In this document: in pieces, positions 1 through 6,487 of the stretch
Numbering within the stretch: the stretch's first letter is position 1
How the letters are laid out: each line of letters starts with the position of its first letter
NCBI GenBank assembly: GCA_913062735.1
Contig: CAJXWI010000013.1
Span: 1-14,701, forward strand
Length of the DNA: 14,701 bases
Reading direction: 5' to 3'
From: an uncultured Arcobacter sp.
Lineage (GTDB): Bacteria > Campylobacterota > Campylobacteria > Campylobacterales > Arcobacteraceae
Position numbers and translations under genes: made by a program
Notes under the pieces: generated by a model
Seen by the model: the letters and a program-made list of their open reading frames with translations, nothing else
What the model was told of the DNA's origin: nothing
The model's database searches: none

Positions 1-977
1 ATACAATTTTGCGTTGCGCTTCCTTGGTGTACATACATAGCCTCTAAAATTCCTAAATCAATTTCACTTCCATGCCAAGAATACATATTTGCTGCATTTG
101 CAATTAAGTCTTGTTGTTGAAATTTTGCAAGTCCTGCATTAAAGTTAAAACCATCCGCTGATCTATGATTTAAGATATTAATTACATCATGAATTCTTTG
201 ACCTTGATAAATATAAGGTAAAGAGACATGTCTAACTATCTTAATATCAGTAAATTCTCTTAAACTTGCGTAATCTTGAATCATCCAAAAAGGCATAGGA
301 TCTTCTAAACAAAAAACATTTCCTACTTTTTCTAAATCTCTTACGATTTTTTTAGTTTCACCTAAGTTTTCCCATCGTTGATTGGGATCAAAAATTACTG
401 TCATATCAGGTGCTGCTTTTTTGATTTCTTCACAAGTTGCTACTACATCATCTTCTAAATCAGCTTTAAATTTAATAGAGTCATATCCCATATCTGCAAA
501 GTTCTTAGCAACTGCTCCTACTTCACTTACTTCTCTATGAGAAGACCAAGAACCTACTTTAACTTTATCTTGTAAAGGGCCTCCTAATAAATCAACTACT
601 CTTAAGTCATGTGATTTTGCATAAGCATCCCAAATACAACATTCAAAGCCATCATATTCTCTGTATAAACCAATAGGAAGTTTTCTTAATGATAAATCAT
701 TTAAATCAACGCCAATAAGTGATTGCGCAATACTTTTAACTAAGTCCATGTTATGGTCTCTATAAAACTCACCAAAACCTATAATTCCATTTTCTAATTC
801 CATTCTTACAATTAACTTAGGAAGTTCATCAAATTGTGCAGACCATCCATCACTTGCTTTTTTTATTACAGGTAACATATGCAAGGGTTTATTTATACTT
901 TTACTTGAAATCATACCTTCTTTTGCAGGTACAATAACCTCTGTAAAATGAAAAGACTTAATTTTGTTATTCTTCAT
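1..977 (-). CDS. Enolase-superfamily (MR/MLE-type) sugar-acid dehydratase, 3' end cut by the window
   Basis: A reading frame runs without a stop from an ATG at 975-977 to the left edge (325 codons; the C-terminus is missing). The start is supported by an AAAAGGA ribosome site and a promoter just upstream. An N-terminal capping domain is followed by the barrel with recognisable active-site positions: K169-F-K171 (second strand, KxK), D197 in FDPNQRW and E225 in CLEDP (metal ligands), H250 in IVRHVSLPY at the third ligand position, N280 in FNFNAG where glucarate dehydratase has its Asp, and H302 in WHGSEIDLGI matching the seventh-strand His. Family members abstract a proton alpha to a carboxylate; acid-sugar dehydratases yield 2-keto-3-deoxy acids. 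Its location beside a TRAP transporter and KDG kinase/KDPG aldolase favours an aldonate-type substrate, an inference. The residue mapping is by eye against glucarate dehydratase. The substrate is not assignable; a diacid (glucarate/galactarate) remains possible. Family assignment is secure. Confidence 0.88.
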   Translation of the reverse strand, partial: MKNNKIKSFHFTEVIVPAKEGMISSKSINKPLHMLPVIKKASDGWSAQFDELPKLIVRMELENGIIGFGEFYRDHNMDLVKSIAQSLIGVDLNDLSLRKLPIGLYREYDGFECCIWDAYAKSHDLRVVDLLGGPLQDKVKVGSWSSHREVSEVGAVAKNFADMGYDSIKFKADLEDDVVATCEEIKKAAPDMTVIFDPNQRWENLGETKKIVRDLEKVGNVFCLEDPMPFWMIQDYASLREFTDIKIVRHVSLPYIYQGQRIHDVINILNHRSADGFNFNAGLAKFQQQDLIANAANMYSWHGSEIDLGILEAMYVHQGSATQNC

Positions 978-993
978 AACTATCCTTTTAAAT

Positions 994-1021
994 ATTATAT
1001 CGGTTCAGAATTTTTGTTCAA
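994..1021 (-). promoter_or_regulatory. Sigma70-type promoter of the dehydratase gene
   Basis: On the minus strand, TTGAAC (1016-1021) is separated by 16 bp from TATAAT (994-999), about 17 bp upstream of the ATG at 977. Both hexamers are close to consensus. The pentamer TGAAC occurs twice in direct orientation across the -35 and spacer. A dedicated promoter here means the dehydratase need not depend on read-through from dctP, whose 3' end carries a terminator-like hairpin. Confidence 0.65.
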
Positions 1022-1061
1022 CTTAAAAAAAACTATTAAATGAATATCTAATTCTAAATAT

Positions 1062-1110
1062 ATATTCAATTATGACATCAAATTTAGAACTTATCTAGTA
1101 AATTGAATAT
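1062..1110. promoter_or_regulatory. Inverted octamer pair ATATTCAA-N33-TTGAATAT upstream of the dehydratase
   Basis: ATATTCAA lies at 1062-1069 and its exact reverse complement TTGAATAT at 1103-1110, 41 bp start to start, about four helical turns. The same pair with the same spacing lies upstream of dctQ (4386-4434), while the 33-bp centres are unrelated, so the spacing is likely selected. A further TGAATAT is at 1041-1047 and another exact TTGAATAT at 1235-1242. The likely role is a two-site operator for a DNA-binding protein acting cooperatively. The neighbouring XRE-S24 regulator is the leading candidate (inference). Confidence 0.6.
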
Positions 1111-1309
1111 AATATCAAATAAATGAAGCAAGTGTGTCATTATGAAACTTAATTTAAGAATATTAAATTCATTTTGTAGTATATCTAATTGATATTTATT
1201 ATTATGAAGATTACTGCTAACAATAATAAACATATTGAATATTATTGTAAAAAGTGTAAAAAAGCTTGTTCTTATTATTTAAGGAAGAAGAGAGAAGTAT
1301 TCGTAGGTT

Positions 1310-1339
1310 AAAAATACTAGCATATCTAAAAAGATATGC
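1310..1339 (-). terminator. Terminator-like hairpin after dctP
   Basis: Read on the minus strand, GCATATC and GATATGC (1333-1339 and 1320-1326) form a 7-bp stem with a 6-nt loop, followed by TAGTATTTTT. It begins 8 bp after the dctP stop codon. An outer arm (1312-1319 with 1348-1355) could extend pairing over the stop. The stem is AT-rich, so termination may be partial. Confidence 0.6.
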
Positions 1340-1346
1340 CTATATT

Positions 1347-2375
1347 TTAGTATTTAGTATTTGCTTTATCAACTTCTTGGATATAAACACCTAAAAGTTC
1401 TTTTGCTTTATCGTCGTATTTTTCTTCAATTAGTTTTTTAACAGCTGGTTGAGAAACGGCTCTCATTCTGTCTAATTCTTTTTGGCTCAAAGAAGAAACT
1501 TTCATTTTTTTAGATAAAAAAGCTAAACCTCTTGAATCAGAATTTGCAATTGCTAATGAAACACCACGTCCTGCAACTATCCCTGCTCGTGTTGCACGAT
1601 TAATAATTCTTTTTTCATCTTTACTTAAAGTGTTGTAGAACTTTTTATTCATAGTGAAAGTATAAGGAGTGAATAAATGATTTGTTACTGTTAAGTATTT
1701 TTGTACTTCATAAAATTTTGCAAAACTTACTGTTGGAATTGGATTCATTTGACCATCAATAACTCCTGTTTGTAATCCCGTATATACTTCAGCCCAAGAT
1801 AATGGATAAGCCTGTGCCCCTAATGAATTAAGTATTTTTTGATGTGAAGCAAGTGTCATCGTTCTAATTCTAATACCTTTAAAATCTTCTAATGTTTTAA
1901 TAGCACGTTTAGAGTTCGTGATTCCAAAAAAACCACCCGTATCTGGAAACCCAAGTACTTTTACATCTTTTAATTCTTTTTCCATATCTATAGCCATTGC
2001 ATTTCCAAAAGCACCATCCCAAACACTGTAGGCAGCAACATAAGAATTAAATGCAAAAGGCAAGTCAATAATTCCAATTCTTGGATATGAAGAAGCCATT
2101 GCTCCAACACTTGTTATTGTTGCTTGTACAATTCCTTGTCGTGTCATTGCTAAATGTTCTTTTGATGAACCTAATTGATTAGATGGATAAATCTCAACTT
2201 TAATTTCTCCATTACTTGCAGTTTCAACGATACTTTTAAATGTTCCAGCAAATGCATGTGCTGGATTTTCAAATACGTCTTCTTTATTATCGTGTGCAAA
2301 TTTAATTGTTTTTTGTGCATATGCACCACTTACCATAAGTCCTGCTAATAATATACTAGTTACTATTCTTTTCAT
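1347..2375 (-). CDS. dctP: TRAP transporter substrate-binding protein (DctP family)
   Basis: Periplasmic solute-binding subunit of a TRAP transporter; it captures an organic acid and delivers it to the DctQM membrane pair. The start at 2375 is chosen because AAGGA precedes it by about 8 bp and it opens directly into a signal peptide (basic MKR, hydrophobic stretch, cleavage near AYA-Q, residues 1-20). The frame stays open to an ATG at 2420, but that start lies inside a hairpin and would place 15 charged residues before the signal peptide. The 342-aa product has DctP landmarks: GIRIRTM with R171 at the carboxylate-binding Arg position, PLSWAEVYTGLQTGVIDGQ near 191-208, and a helical C-terminal tail. 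Substrate specificity cannot be read; the neighbouring genes suggest a sugar acid. It is the last gene of dctQMP and is separated from dctM by a hairpin, as is common where the binding protein is made in excess. Confidence 0.93.
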   Translation of the reverse strand: MKRIVTSILLAGLMVSGAYAQKTIKFAHDNKEDVFENPAHAFAGTFKSIVETASNGEIKVEIYPSNQLGSSKEHLAMTRQGIVQATITSVGAMASSYPRIGIIDLPFAFNSYVAAYSVWDGAFGNAMAIDMEKELKDVKVLGFPDTGGFFGITNSKRAIKTLEDFKGIRIRTMTLASHQKILNSLGAQAYPLSWAEVYTGLQTGVIDGQMNPIPTVSFAKFYEVQKYLTVTNHLFTPYTFTMNKKFYNTLSKDEKRIINRATRAGIVAGRGVSLAIANSDSRGLAFLSKKMKVSSLSQKELDRMRAVSQPAVKKLIEEKYDDKAKELLGVYIQEVDKANTKY

Positions 2376-2400
2376 TTTATATTCCTTGTTATTTTTTTTC

Positions 2401-2424
2401 AAGCATGTGTATTTTCTCATGCTT
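2401..2424 (-). other. Intercistronic stem-loop between dctM and dctP
   Basis: AAGCATG (2401-2407) and CATGCTT (2418-2424) are perfect 7-bp complements around a 10-nt loop, in the 103-bp gap between dctM and dctP. On the transcribed (minus) strand the hairpin is followed by a run of A, not U, so it does not look like an intrinsic terminator. A likelier role is protecting the downstream dctP message or separating its translation from dctM (inference). Confidence 0.55.
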
Positions 2425-2478
2425 CACAATTTCTTTTCAAGTTAAATATGTCCTCCCTTACAAAAGTATTTTTCTCAT

Positions 2479-3759
2479 TTATAAAAAGCCTAATAATCTT
2501 GGAATAAACAATGCAAAATCTGCCCAATACGCAAATAAAAATAAAACAGCTATTTCTACAATCAAGAAAGGCCATAAACTAGCAGCAATTCGCTCCATTT
2601 TCTCTCCTGTAACAGAAGATAATACAAAGAGACAAGCTCCTATAGGGGGCGTCATAAGTGATATGTTTAATGCAAGTACAAAAATAATTCCTGCATGCAG
2701 GGGATCAATTCCAATACTTGCAGTAATTGGTACCAAAATCGGTGCTAAAATAATCAACATTGCTGTAATATCCATAATCATTCCTACTACTAATAAAAAC
2801 ACAATAATTAGTAATAAAATCAAATAGGGATTTTCCGTAATTCCAATAATTGCCGTTGTCAAAGCTTGTGGAATTTGTTCAAAACTTAAGTACCAGCCCA
2901 AAATTGAAGCAGATGCAATAATTAAGAAAATTACTCCACAAATTCTTGAGGTATTTAAAATGATTGAACATAAAACATTAAAACTAAGATTTTTATAAAC
3001 AATAACACCTAACATTAGAGCATAAGCAACTGCAATAGACGCAGCTTCAGTTGGCGTAAAAATTCCAAATATAATTCCACCTAAGATAATCAAAGGCATA
3101 ATAAGTGCTAAGTAGGCTTCTTTAAAAGCATGAACAACATCTTTAAAGGTAGCTCTATTTTCTGCAATTGGAAATTTTCTACGTTTTGCAACAACGGTTA
3201 TTACCATCATACAAACAATACAAATTAAGATACCAGGAAGTATTCCTGCTGCAAATAAACCACCAATGGATACTCCCATTAAAGAACCATATACAACCAT
3301 TAAGCCAGAAGGAGGGATGGTGGGACCTATGATAGAACCAGCTGCTGTTACTGCACAAGCAAAGGGTCTATCATAACCTGCTTTTACCATTGCAGGAACC
3401 AATGTTCTTCCAAAAGCAGCCGCATCACTAGTAGCAGCTCCACTAACGCCTGCAAAAAATACTGATGAAATCATATTAGCATGAGCTAAACCTCCTGGTT
3501 TATGCCCTACAAGTACATTTGCAAATGCAATGATTTTGCTTGTAATTCCAATGTGATTCATAATTTCACCTGCCAAAATAAAAAATGGCATTGCTAAAAA
3601 TGGAAAAAGATTCAAACCATTAAATATCTTTTGTGGAACAATAGACATAAAATCAAAACCAGAAATGGTCATAATTCCAACAATTCCACTAATTCCTACA
3701 ACAACACCTATTCTTAAGCCTAAAATTAAAAGTCCAAAAAAAGTAAATAAAACTATCAT
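2479..3759 (-). CDS. dctM: TRAP transporter large permease subunit (DctM family)
   Basis: Large integral membrane subunit that carries the substrate translocation path and uses the ion gradient. The 426-aa length is normal for DctM, and the chain is almost wholly hydrophobic with about a dozen membrane spans. Family motifs are clear: FPFLAMPFFILAGEIMN near residues 52-68, GVSGAATSDAAAFGRTLVPAM followed by GYDRPFACAVTAAGS and IGPTIPPSGLMVVYG in the first half, and ALNISLMTPPIGACLF in the second. Its ATG overlaps the dctQ stop in an ATGA arrangement (4 bp shared), so the two membrane subunits are translationally coupled. A GGAG site lies upstream inside dctQ. The 3' end is followed by a 103-bp gap with a hairpin before dctP. 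Confidence 0.95.
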   Translation of the reverse strand: MIVLFTFFGLLILGLRIGVVVGISGIVGIMTISGFDFMSIVPQKIFNGLNLFPFLAMPFFILAGEIMNHIGITSKIIAFANVLVGHKPGGLAHANMISSVFFAGVSGAATSDAAAFGRTLVPAMVKAGYDRPFACAVTAAGSIIGPTIPPSGLMVVYGSLMGVSIGGLFAAGILPGILICIVCMMVITVVAKRRKFPIAENRATFKDVVHAFKEAYLALIMPLIILGGIIFGIFTPTEAASIAVAYALMLGVIVYKNLSFNVLCSIILNTSRICGVIFLIIASASILGWYLSFEQIPQALTTAIIGITENPYLILLLIIVFLLVVGMIMDITAMLIILAPILVPITASIGIDPLHAGIIFVLALNISLMTPPIGACLFVLSSVTGEKMERIAASLWPFLIVEIAVLFLFAYWADFALFIPRLLGFL

Positions 3760-4289
3760 GTAAAACTCCTTTGTGCTTTTTCATCCAAATCATAAACGTG
3801 AATATCACCAAAATCCCTTATTCCTGTACATATAACTTGTAAGCAAGAAATAAAAGCAAAAGTAGGAATACTTAAATAAGGGATAAACATTGTTACTCCA
3901 ATAATAGAATCTACGTATTTAGATGCACCGCTATTTGCAAAATCAAGCCCATAAATAAAAATAATAAGAAAGAAAATAAAAGTGATAATGTCTAATATCA
4001 CTAATACTGGAACTCTTAAAACTCTTGGCATTTTATTTAAGACTAAAAATAAACCAATATGCTCTCTTTTGGCTAAAGCACAAGGAACTGCCAATAAAAC
4101 AGCCCATATCATAAAATATCGAGCCATTTCCTCAATCCATGCAATCTCCCAACCAAATACATATCTGTCTAAAACACCAATCCATACATCAACAACCAAA
4201 ATCATCATTAAAACTACAATGACAAATGCATTTATTTTACTAATTCCTGCACTTATTTTTCCGAAGAATTGTTTTGTACTTGTTCCCAT
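3756..4289 (-). CDS. dctQ: TRAP transporter small permease subunit (DctQ family)
   Basis: Small membrane subunit that pairs with DctM. The 177-aa product has four hydrophobic segments (about 20-40, 57-75, 93-117, 130-155) and the DctQ signature WIEEMARYFMIW, followed by AKREHIGL, the conserved region after the second span. The ATG at 4289 has a strong AAGGAG (4295-4300). It is the first gene of dctQMP; its stop overlaps the dctM start by 4 bp. It is divergent from the XRE-S24 regulator across a 288-bp intergenic region loaded with repeats, which is where its regulation is likely exerted. Confidence 0.93.
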   Translation of the reverse strand: MGTSTKQFFGKISAGISKINAFVIVVLMMILVVDVWIGVLDRYVFGWEIAWIEEMARYFMIWAVLLAVPCALAKREHIGLFLVLNKMPRVLRVPVLVILDIITFIFFLIIFIYGLDFANSGASKYVDSIIGVTMFIPYLSIPTFAFISCLQVICTGIRDFGDIHVYDLDEKAQRSFT

Positions 4290-4326
4290 TTTTACTCCTT
4301 AATCTATATAAAATAAAAATTCAAAA

Positions 4327-4352
4327 TTAATATTGAATAATTAATATTGAAT
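4327..4352. repeat. Tandem direct repeat in the dctQ leader
   Basis: TTAATATTGAAT occurs twice in direct orientation (4327-4338 and 4341-4352) with a 14-bp period, then an inverted partial copy (ATTATTCAT, 4353-4361). It lies between the predicted dctQ start of transcription and the dctQ ribosome site. The core TTGAAT is shared with the octamer pair next to it. It may be an extra low-affinity binding array. Confidence 0.5.
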
Positions 4353-4363
4353 TATTATTCATA

Positions 4364-4393
4364 TTTATAAATTTTGTTATAAAATATATTCAA
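4364..4393 (-). promoter_or_regulatory. Probable dctQ promoter with overlapping palindrome
   Basis: On the minus strand, TTGAAT (4388-4393) is followed by an 18-bp spacer and TATAAA (4364-4369). The -35 hexamer falls inside the left ATATTCAA octamer, so a protein bound there would interfere with, or contact, polymerase. The -10/spacer region is itself an inverted repeat, TTTATAA-N6-TTATAAA (4364-4383). Other AT-rich -10 candidates exist nearer the gene (around 4307-4316). Confidence 0.45.
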
Positions 4394-4434
4394 AATTTCG
4401 CAGTAATGTATAAAAAAGTGTAAAATTTGAATAT
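4386..4434. promoter_or_regulatory. Inverted octamer pair ATATTCAA-N33-TTGAATAT in the dctQ/regulator intergenic region
   Basis: ATATTCAA at 4386-4393 and TTGAATAT at 4427-4434 are exact reverse complements, 41 bp start to start, identical in sequence and spacing to the pair at 1062-1110. Similarity extends to AATTT/AAATT just inside the arms on this copy only. The intergenic region also carries related half-sites. It is a candidate operator for the divergent XRE-S24 regulator. Confidence 0.6.
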
Positions 4435-4486
4435 ATTAAATAACATTCTAAATTATTGCATTAAAATTGAATAAAATATTACTTTG

Positions 4487-4512
4487 TGAATATTTCAAAT
4501 AAAAAATATTCA
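4487..4512. promoter_or_regulatory. Inverted repeat TGAATATT-N10-AATATTCA upstream of the XRE-S24 gene
   Basis: An 8-bp perfect inverted repeat (4487-4494 and 4505-4512) centred about 78 bp before the regulator's ATG and about 40-50 bp upstream of its likely -10 box (TATAAAAT, 4552-4559). It shares the TGAATAT core of the octamer pairs but at a shorter spacing, which would suit autoregulation. The ATG itself has AAGAGG (4567-4572). Confidence 0.45.
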
Positions 4513-4577
4513 TATTGTTTCATTATTACACTTTTTATTGTACAATACGAATATAAAATAGTTTAAAAGAGGTTAAA

Positions 4578-5285
4578 ATGAAAATAATAGAGTCATATAA
4601 TGAAAATAAAACCCATTTTTCTGCAATTATAGAAAGGTTGATGCGATATTTTAATGTAAGCCAATCAAAAGATTTAAGTGATTTGCTTGAAGTAAATTAT
4701 GCAACCTTTTCAACATGGATAAGAAGAGAAAAAATTCCTTATGAATTATTAATTGAATTATGTCTTAAAAAAGGTATCTCGCTAGATTGGTTACTTGCAG
4801 GCGTTAAAAATGAAAATCTGTATGGACAAGAAACTAAAGATGAGAATGTTGTAATTAACTCTTTTGTTAATAAAGAACATAAACATATTGATATTTTAGC
4901 AGTAGAAGAACATTTAAAAGACAAGCATTATTTATCTGTATCCCAAAATATAATTGATCGTTTTGCAGAAGGCGAAAAATTGGATGAGCTAAAAATGGTT
5001 ACCGTTGTTGGTTCTTCAATGAGTCCTACTATTAACAATGGGGACAAAGTCTTTATTTCAACTTTTGCAGAAGATGAAGAATTATATAATAGTATTATGT
5101 ATTTAGTAGTTTATAAAAACAGAACCTATATTAAAAGAATACAAGTAAATCCTGTAAATAAAAAAGTAAGATTAATTTCTGATAATGATAAATATGAAAC
5201 CTTTGAAATTTCAGTTGAAGACTTAGGTGATTTTAAAGTTATAGGAAGAGTTATTTTTAAATGTTCTTTTGATGATGTAATTTAG
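4578..5285 (+). CDS. XRE/CI-type DNA-binding regulator with S24 (LexA-like) C-terminal domain
   Basis: A 235-aa transcription factor. Residues about 14-75 form a CI-repressor helix-turn-helix (SKDLSDLLEVNYATFSTWIRR, then ISLDWLLAG). Residues about 138-225 are an S24 domain with VVGSSMSPT and NGDKVFI (nucleophile S147) and a lysine in TYIKRIQ (K186); the Ser-Lys spacing of 39 is close to the 37 of E. coli LexA. No Ala-Gly or Cys-Gly cleavage pair is seen about 30-40 residues before S147; the only AG (74-75) sits at the end of the DNA-binding domain. It may therefore be a non-cleaved metabolic regulator using S24 for dimerisation, though this is inferred. No prophage genes surround it. It is divergent from dctQMP and upstream of kdgK-eda, so it is the natural candidate for binding the TTGAATAT sites. 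Annotation as LexA would be misleading. Confidence 0.85.
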   Translation: MKIIESYNENKTHFSAIIERLMRYFNVSQSKDLSDLLEVNYATFSTWIRREKIPYELLIELCLKKGISLDWLLAGVKNENLYGQETKDENVVINSFVNKEHKHIDILAVEEHLKDKHYLSVSQNIIDRFAEGEKLDELKMVTVVGSSMSPTINNGDKVFISTFAEDEELYNSIMYLVVYKNRTYIKRIQVNPVNKKVRLISDNDKYETFEISVEDLGDFKVIGRVIFKCSFDDVI

Positions 5286-5578
5286 TTTAATACAAATCTT
5301 TTATTCTGCTTATACTAAAGACATGAAAATAAACTGATTTTATTAATTACTTATAGAAAACTTAATGATTATAATGATAAGATAACATAACAAATTAAAT
5401 ACATTATATTTAAATACCTATAATATGTCATATATAGAATATCCTGTTGTAGAAATGGGAGAAAAAGTGTCGGTATTTTAAAAATAAATTTGTAGAAATT
5501 AAGAATTTAAGTAAAGAGCGTATTCGTAGTAAAATCCATTATTAGAATATAAATAGAAAAGTATAAGGAAATAAAAGA
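5286..5578. other. Intergenic/leader region before kdgK
   Basis: About 290 bp without a confident gene. It holds the shared promoter-operator element at 5367-5394, after which the predicted kdgK transcript would have a leader of nearly 200 nt. Inside, an 18-codon ORF at 5425-5481 is followed in another frame (5453-5545) by an open stretch ending YFKNKFVEIKNLSKERIRSK then IHY and a stop. This looks like a decayed gene fragment, without a start codon. A second AT-rich -10 candidate (TATAAAT, 5548-5554) lies close to kdgK. Confidence 0.45.
5367..5394 (+). promoter_or_regulatory. Promoter-operator element of kdgK-eda, shared with gntR
   Basis: TATAAT (5370-5375) is followed 8 bp later by AACATAACAAA (5384-5394). 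The 28-bp stretch matches 7141-7168, upstream of gntR, at 23 of 28 positions with no gap, including the whole ATAATG and AACATAACAAA blocks. Within it ATTAT-N14-ATAAC (5368-5391) forms an imperfect inverted repeat covering the expected transcription start. A repressor bound there would block initiation. The GntR protein encoded at 7202 is the likely binder. Confidence 0.55.
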
Positions 5579-6487
5579 ATGATCAAGATAGCAGTAATAG
5601 GCGAATGTATGGTAGAGCTGTACCAAGATAAAAAAGGCTCATATAAACAAACATTTGGAGGAGATACTTTTAATTGTGCCGTGTATTTAAAACGATCGTT
5701 GAAAAATGCCAAAGTAGAATATATTACCGTATTAGGTGAAGATACACGTTCTTCACAAATGTTAGAATTTTTTCATAAAGAGAATTTAGCTACAACTTAC
5801 GTAGACAGATTAAAAGATAAAAATCCAGGTTTATACATCATAGATACAAATAATGGTGAACGAAGTTTTGATTATTGGAGAGGTCAAGCAGCTGCAAAAG
5901 AATTGTTTTTAACACAAAGCTTAGATAAATTATCAAAAGATTTATTAAGTTTTGACTTGATTTATTTCTCAGCGATTACATTAGCAATTATGAGTGAAAA
6001 AGGAAGAGATAACCTCTTTAAAATCATTAAAAAAGCAAGAGCAGCCGGTGTTAAAATTGCTTTTGATTCAAATTATCGTCCACGCTTGTATAAAAATCAA
6101 GACGATGCAAGAAGAATCTATAATCAAGTAGTTAATTATACGGATATCTTTTTGCCTTCAATTGATGATGAGATTGATTTATGGGGAGCAAGTACGCCTT
6201 CTGATATTATTAAAAAATCTTTAGAAGCAGGAATAAAAGAAATTATAATTACCTGTGGAAAAGAAGATATTGTTTGTCATTATGAGGGAGTTACTGTTCA
6301 TAAAAAAACAAAACAACTAAAAAATATTGTTGACTCAACGTCAGCAGGAGATTCTTTTAATGGACAATACCTAGCGTCAAGATTAAAAGAAAAAAGTATT
6401 AATAAATCTATAAAAAAAGCCAAAAAACTAGCTGCAAAAGTAATAATGCATAAAGGCGCAATTATGCCAAAGGATAAAAATGATTAA
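5579..6487 (+). CDS. kdgK: 2-keto-3-deoxygluconate kinase (PfkB family)
   Basis: Cytoplasmic sugar kinase, ATP + KDG giving KDPG. The 302-aa protein has PfkB architecture: an N-terminal IAVIGECMVEL strand, substrate-contacting FGGDTFNCAVYL (26-37), FDSNYRPRL (162-170, the KDG-kinase form with arginines facing the acid), and the ATP/anion-hole motif DSTSAGDSFNGQYLA (252-266) with catalytic D258. The start ATG follows AAGGA (5565-5569). The stop overlaps the eda start by 8 bp, so kinase and aldolase are translationally coupled, which supports KDG rather than another ketose acid as substrate, although 2-keto-3-deoxygalactonate is possible. It lies downstream of the XRE-S24 regulator and carries the operator shared with gntR. 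Confidence 0.9.
   Translation: MIKIAVIGECMVELYQDKKGSYKQTFGGDTFNCAVYLKRSLKNAKVEYITVLGEDTRSSQMLEFFHKENLATTYVDRLKDKNPGLYIIDTNNGERSFDYWRGQAAAKELFLTQSLDKLSKDLLSFDLIYFSAITLAIMSEKGRDNLFKIIKKARAAGVKIAFDSNYRPRLYKNQDDARRIYNQVVNYTDIFLPSIDDEIDLWGASTPSDIIKKSLEAGIKEIIITCGKEDIVCHYEGVTVHKKTKQLKNIVDSTSAGDSFNGQYLASRLKEKSINKSIKKAKKLAAKVIMHKGAIMPKDKND

Larger units (their letters stand above)
978..1346. other. Intergenic region between the dehydratase and dctP
   Basis: About 370 bp without a convincing gene. It holds the dehydratase promoter, the ATATTCAA/TTGAATAT repeats and, at its right end, the dctP terminator hairpin. A plus-strand ORF of 35 codons at 1204-1311 has a CxxC...C pattern (YYCKKCKKAC), but it lacks a ribosome binding site and contains one of the octamers, so I do not call it a gene. 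Part of 1270-1316 resembles 5495-5535 (ATTTAAG, then GTATTCGTAG, then TAAAA), perhaps remnants of a common sequence. Confidence 0.6.

Noticed and set aside
1204..1311. 35-codon plus-strand ORF with CxxC...C (YYCKKCKKAC)
   Set aside because: No ribosome binding site or promoter, very short, and it overlaps one of the regulatory octamers. Retained only as a possible remnant.
2376..2420. Longer dctP start at 2420
   Set aside because: It would begin inside the intercistronic hairpin, lacks a ribosome site and would put a charged segment before the signal peptide.
2405..2827. 140-aa plus-strand ORF opposite dctM
   Set aside because: Antisense shadow of a clear DctM gene; no ribosome site and no recognisable family features.
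4578..5285. The XRE-S24 gene as a prophage CI repressor or the SOS LexA
   Set aside because: No integrase, structural or other phage genes in the window. No cleavage dipeptide at the expected distance, and the surroundings are metabolic.
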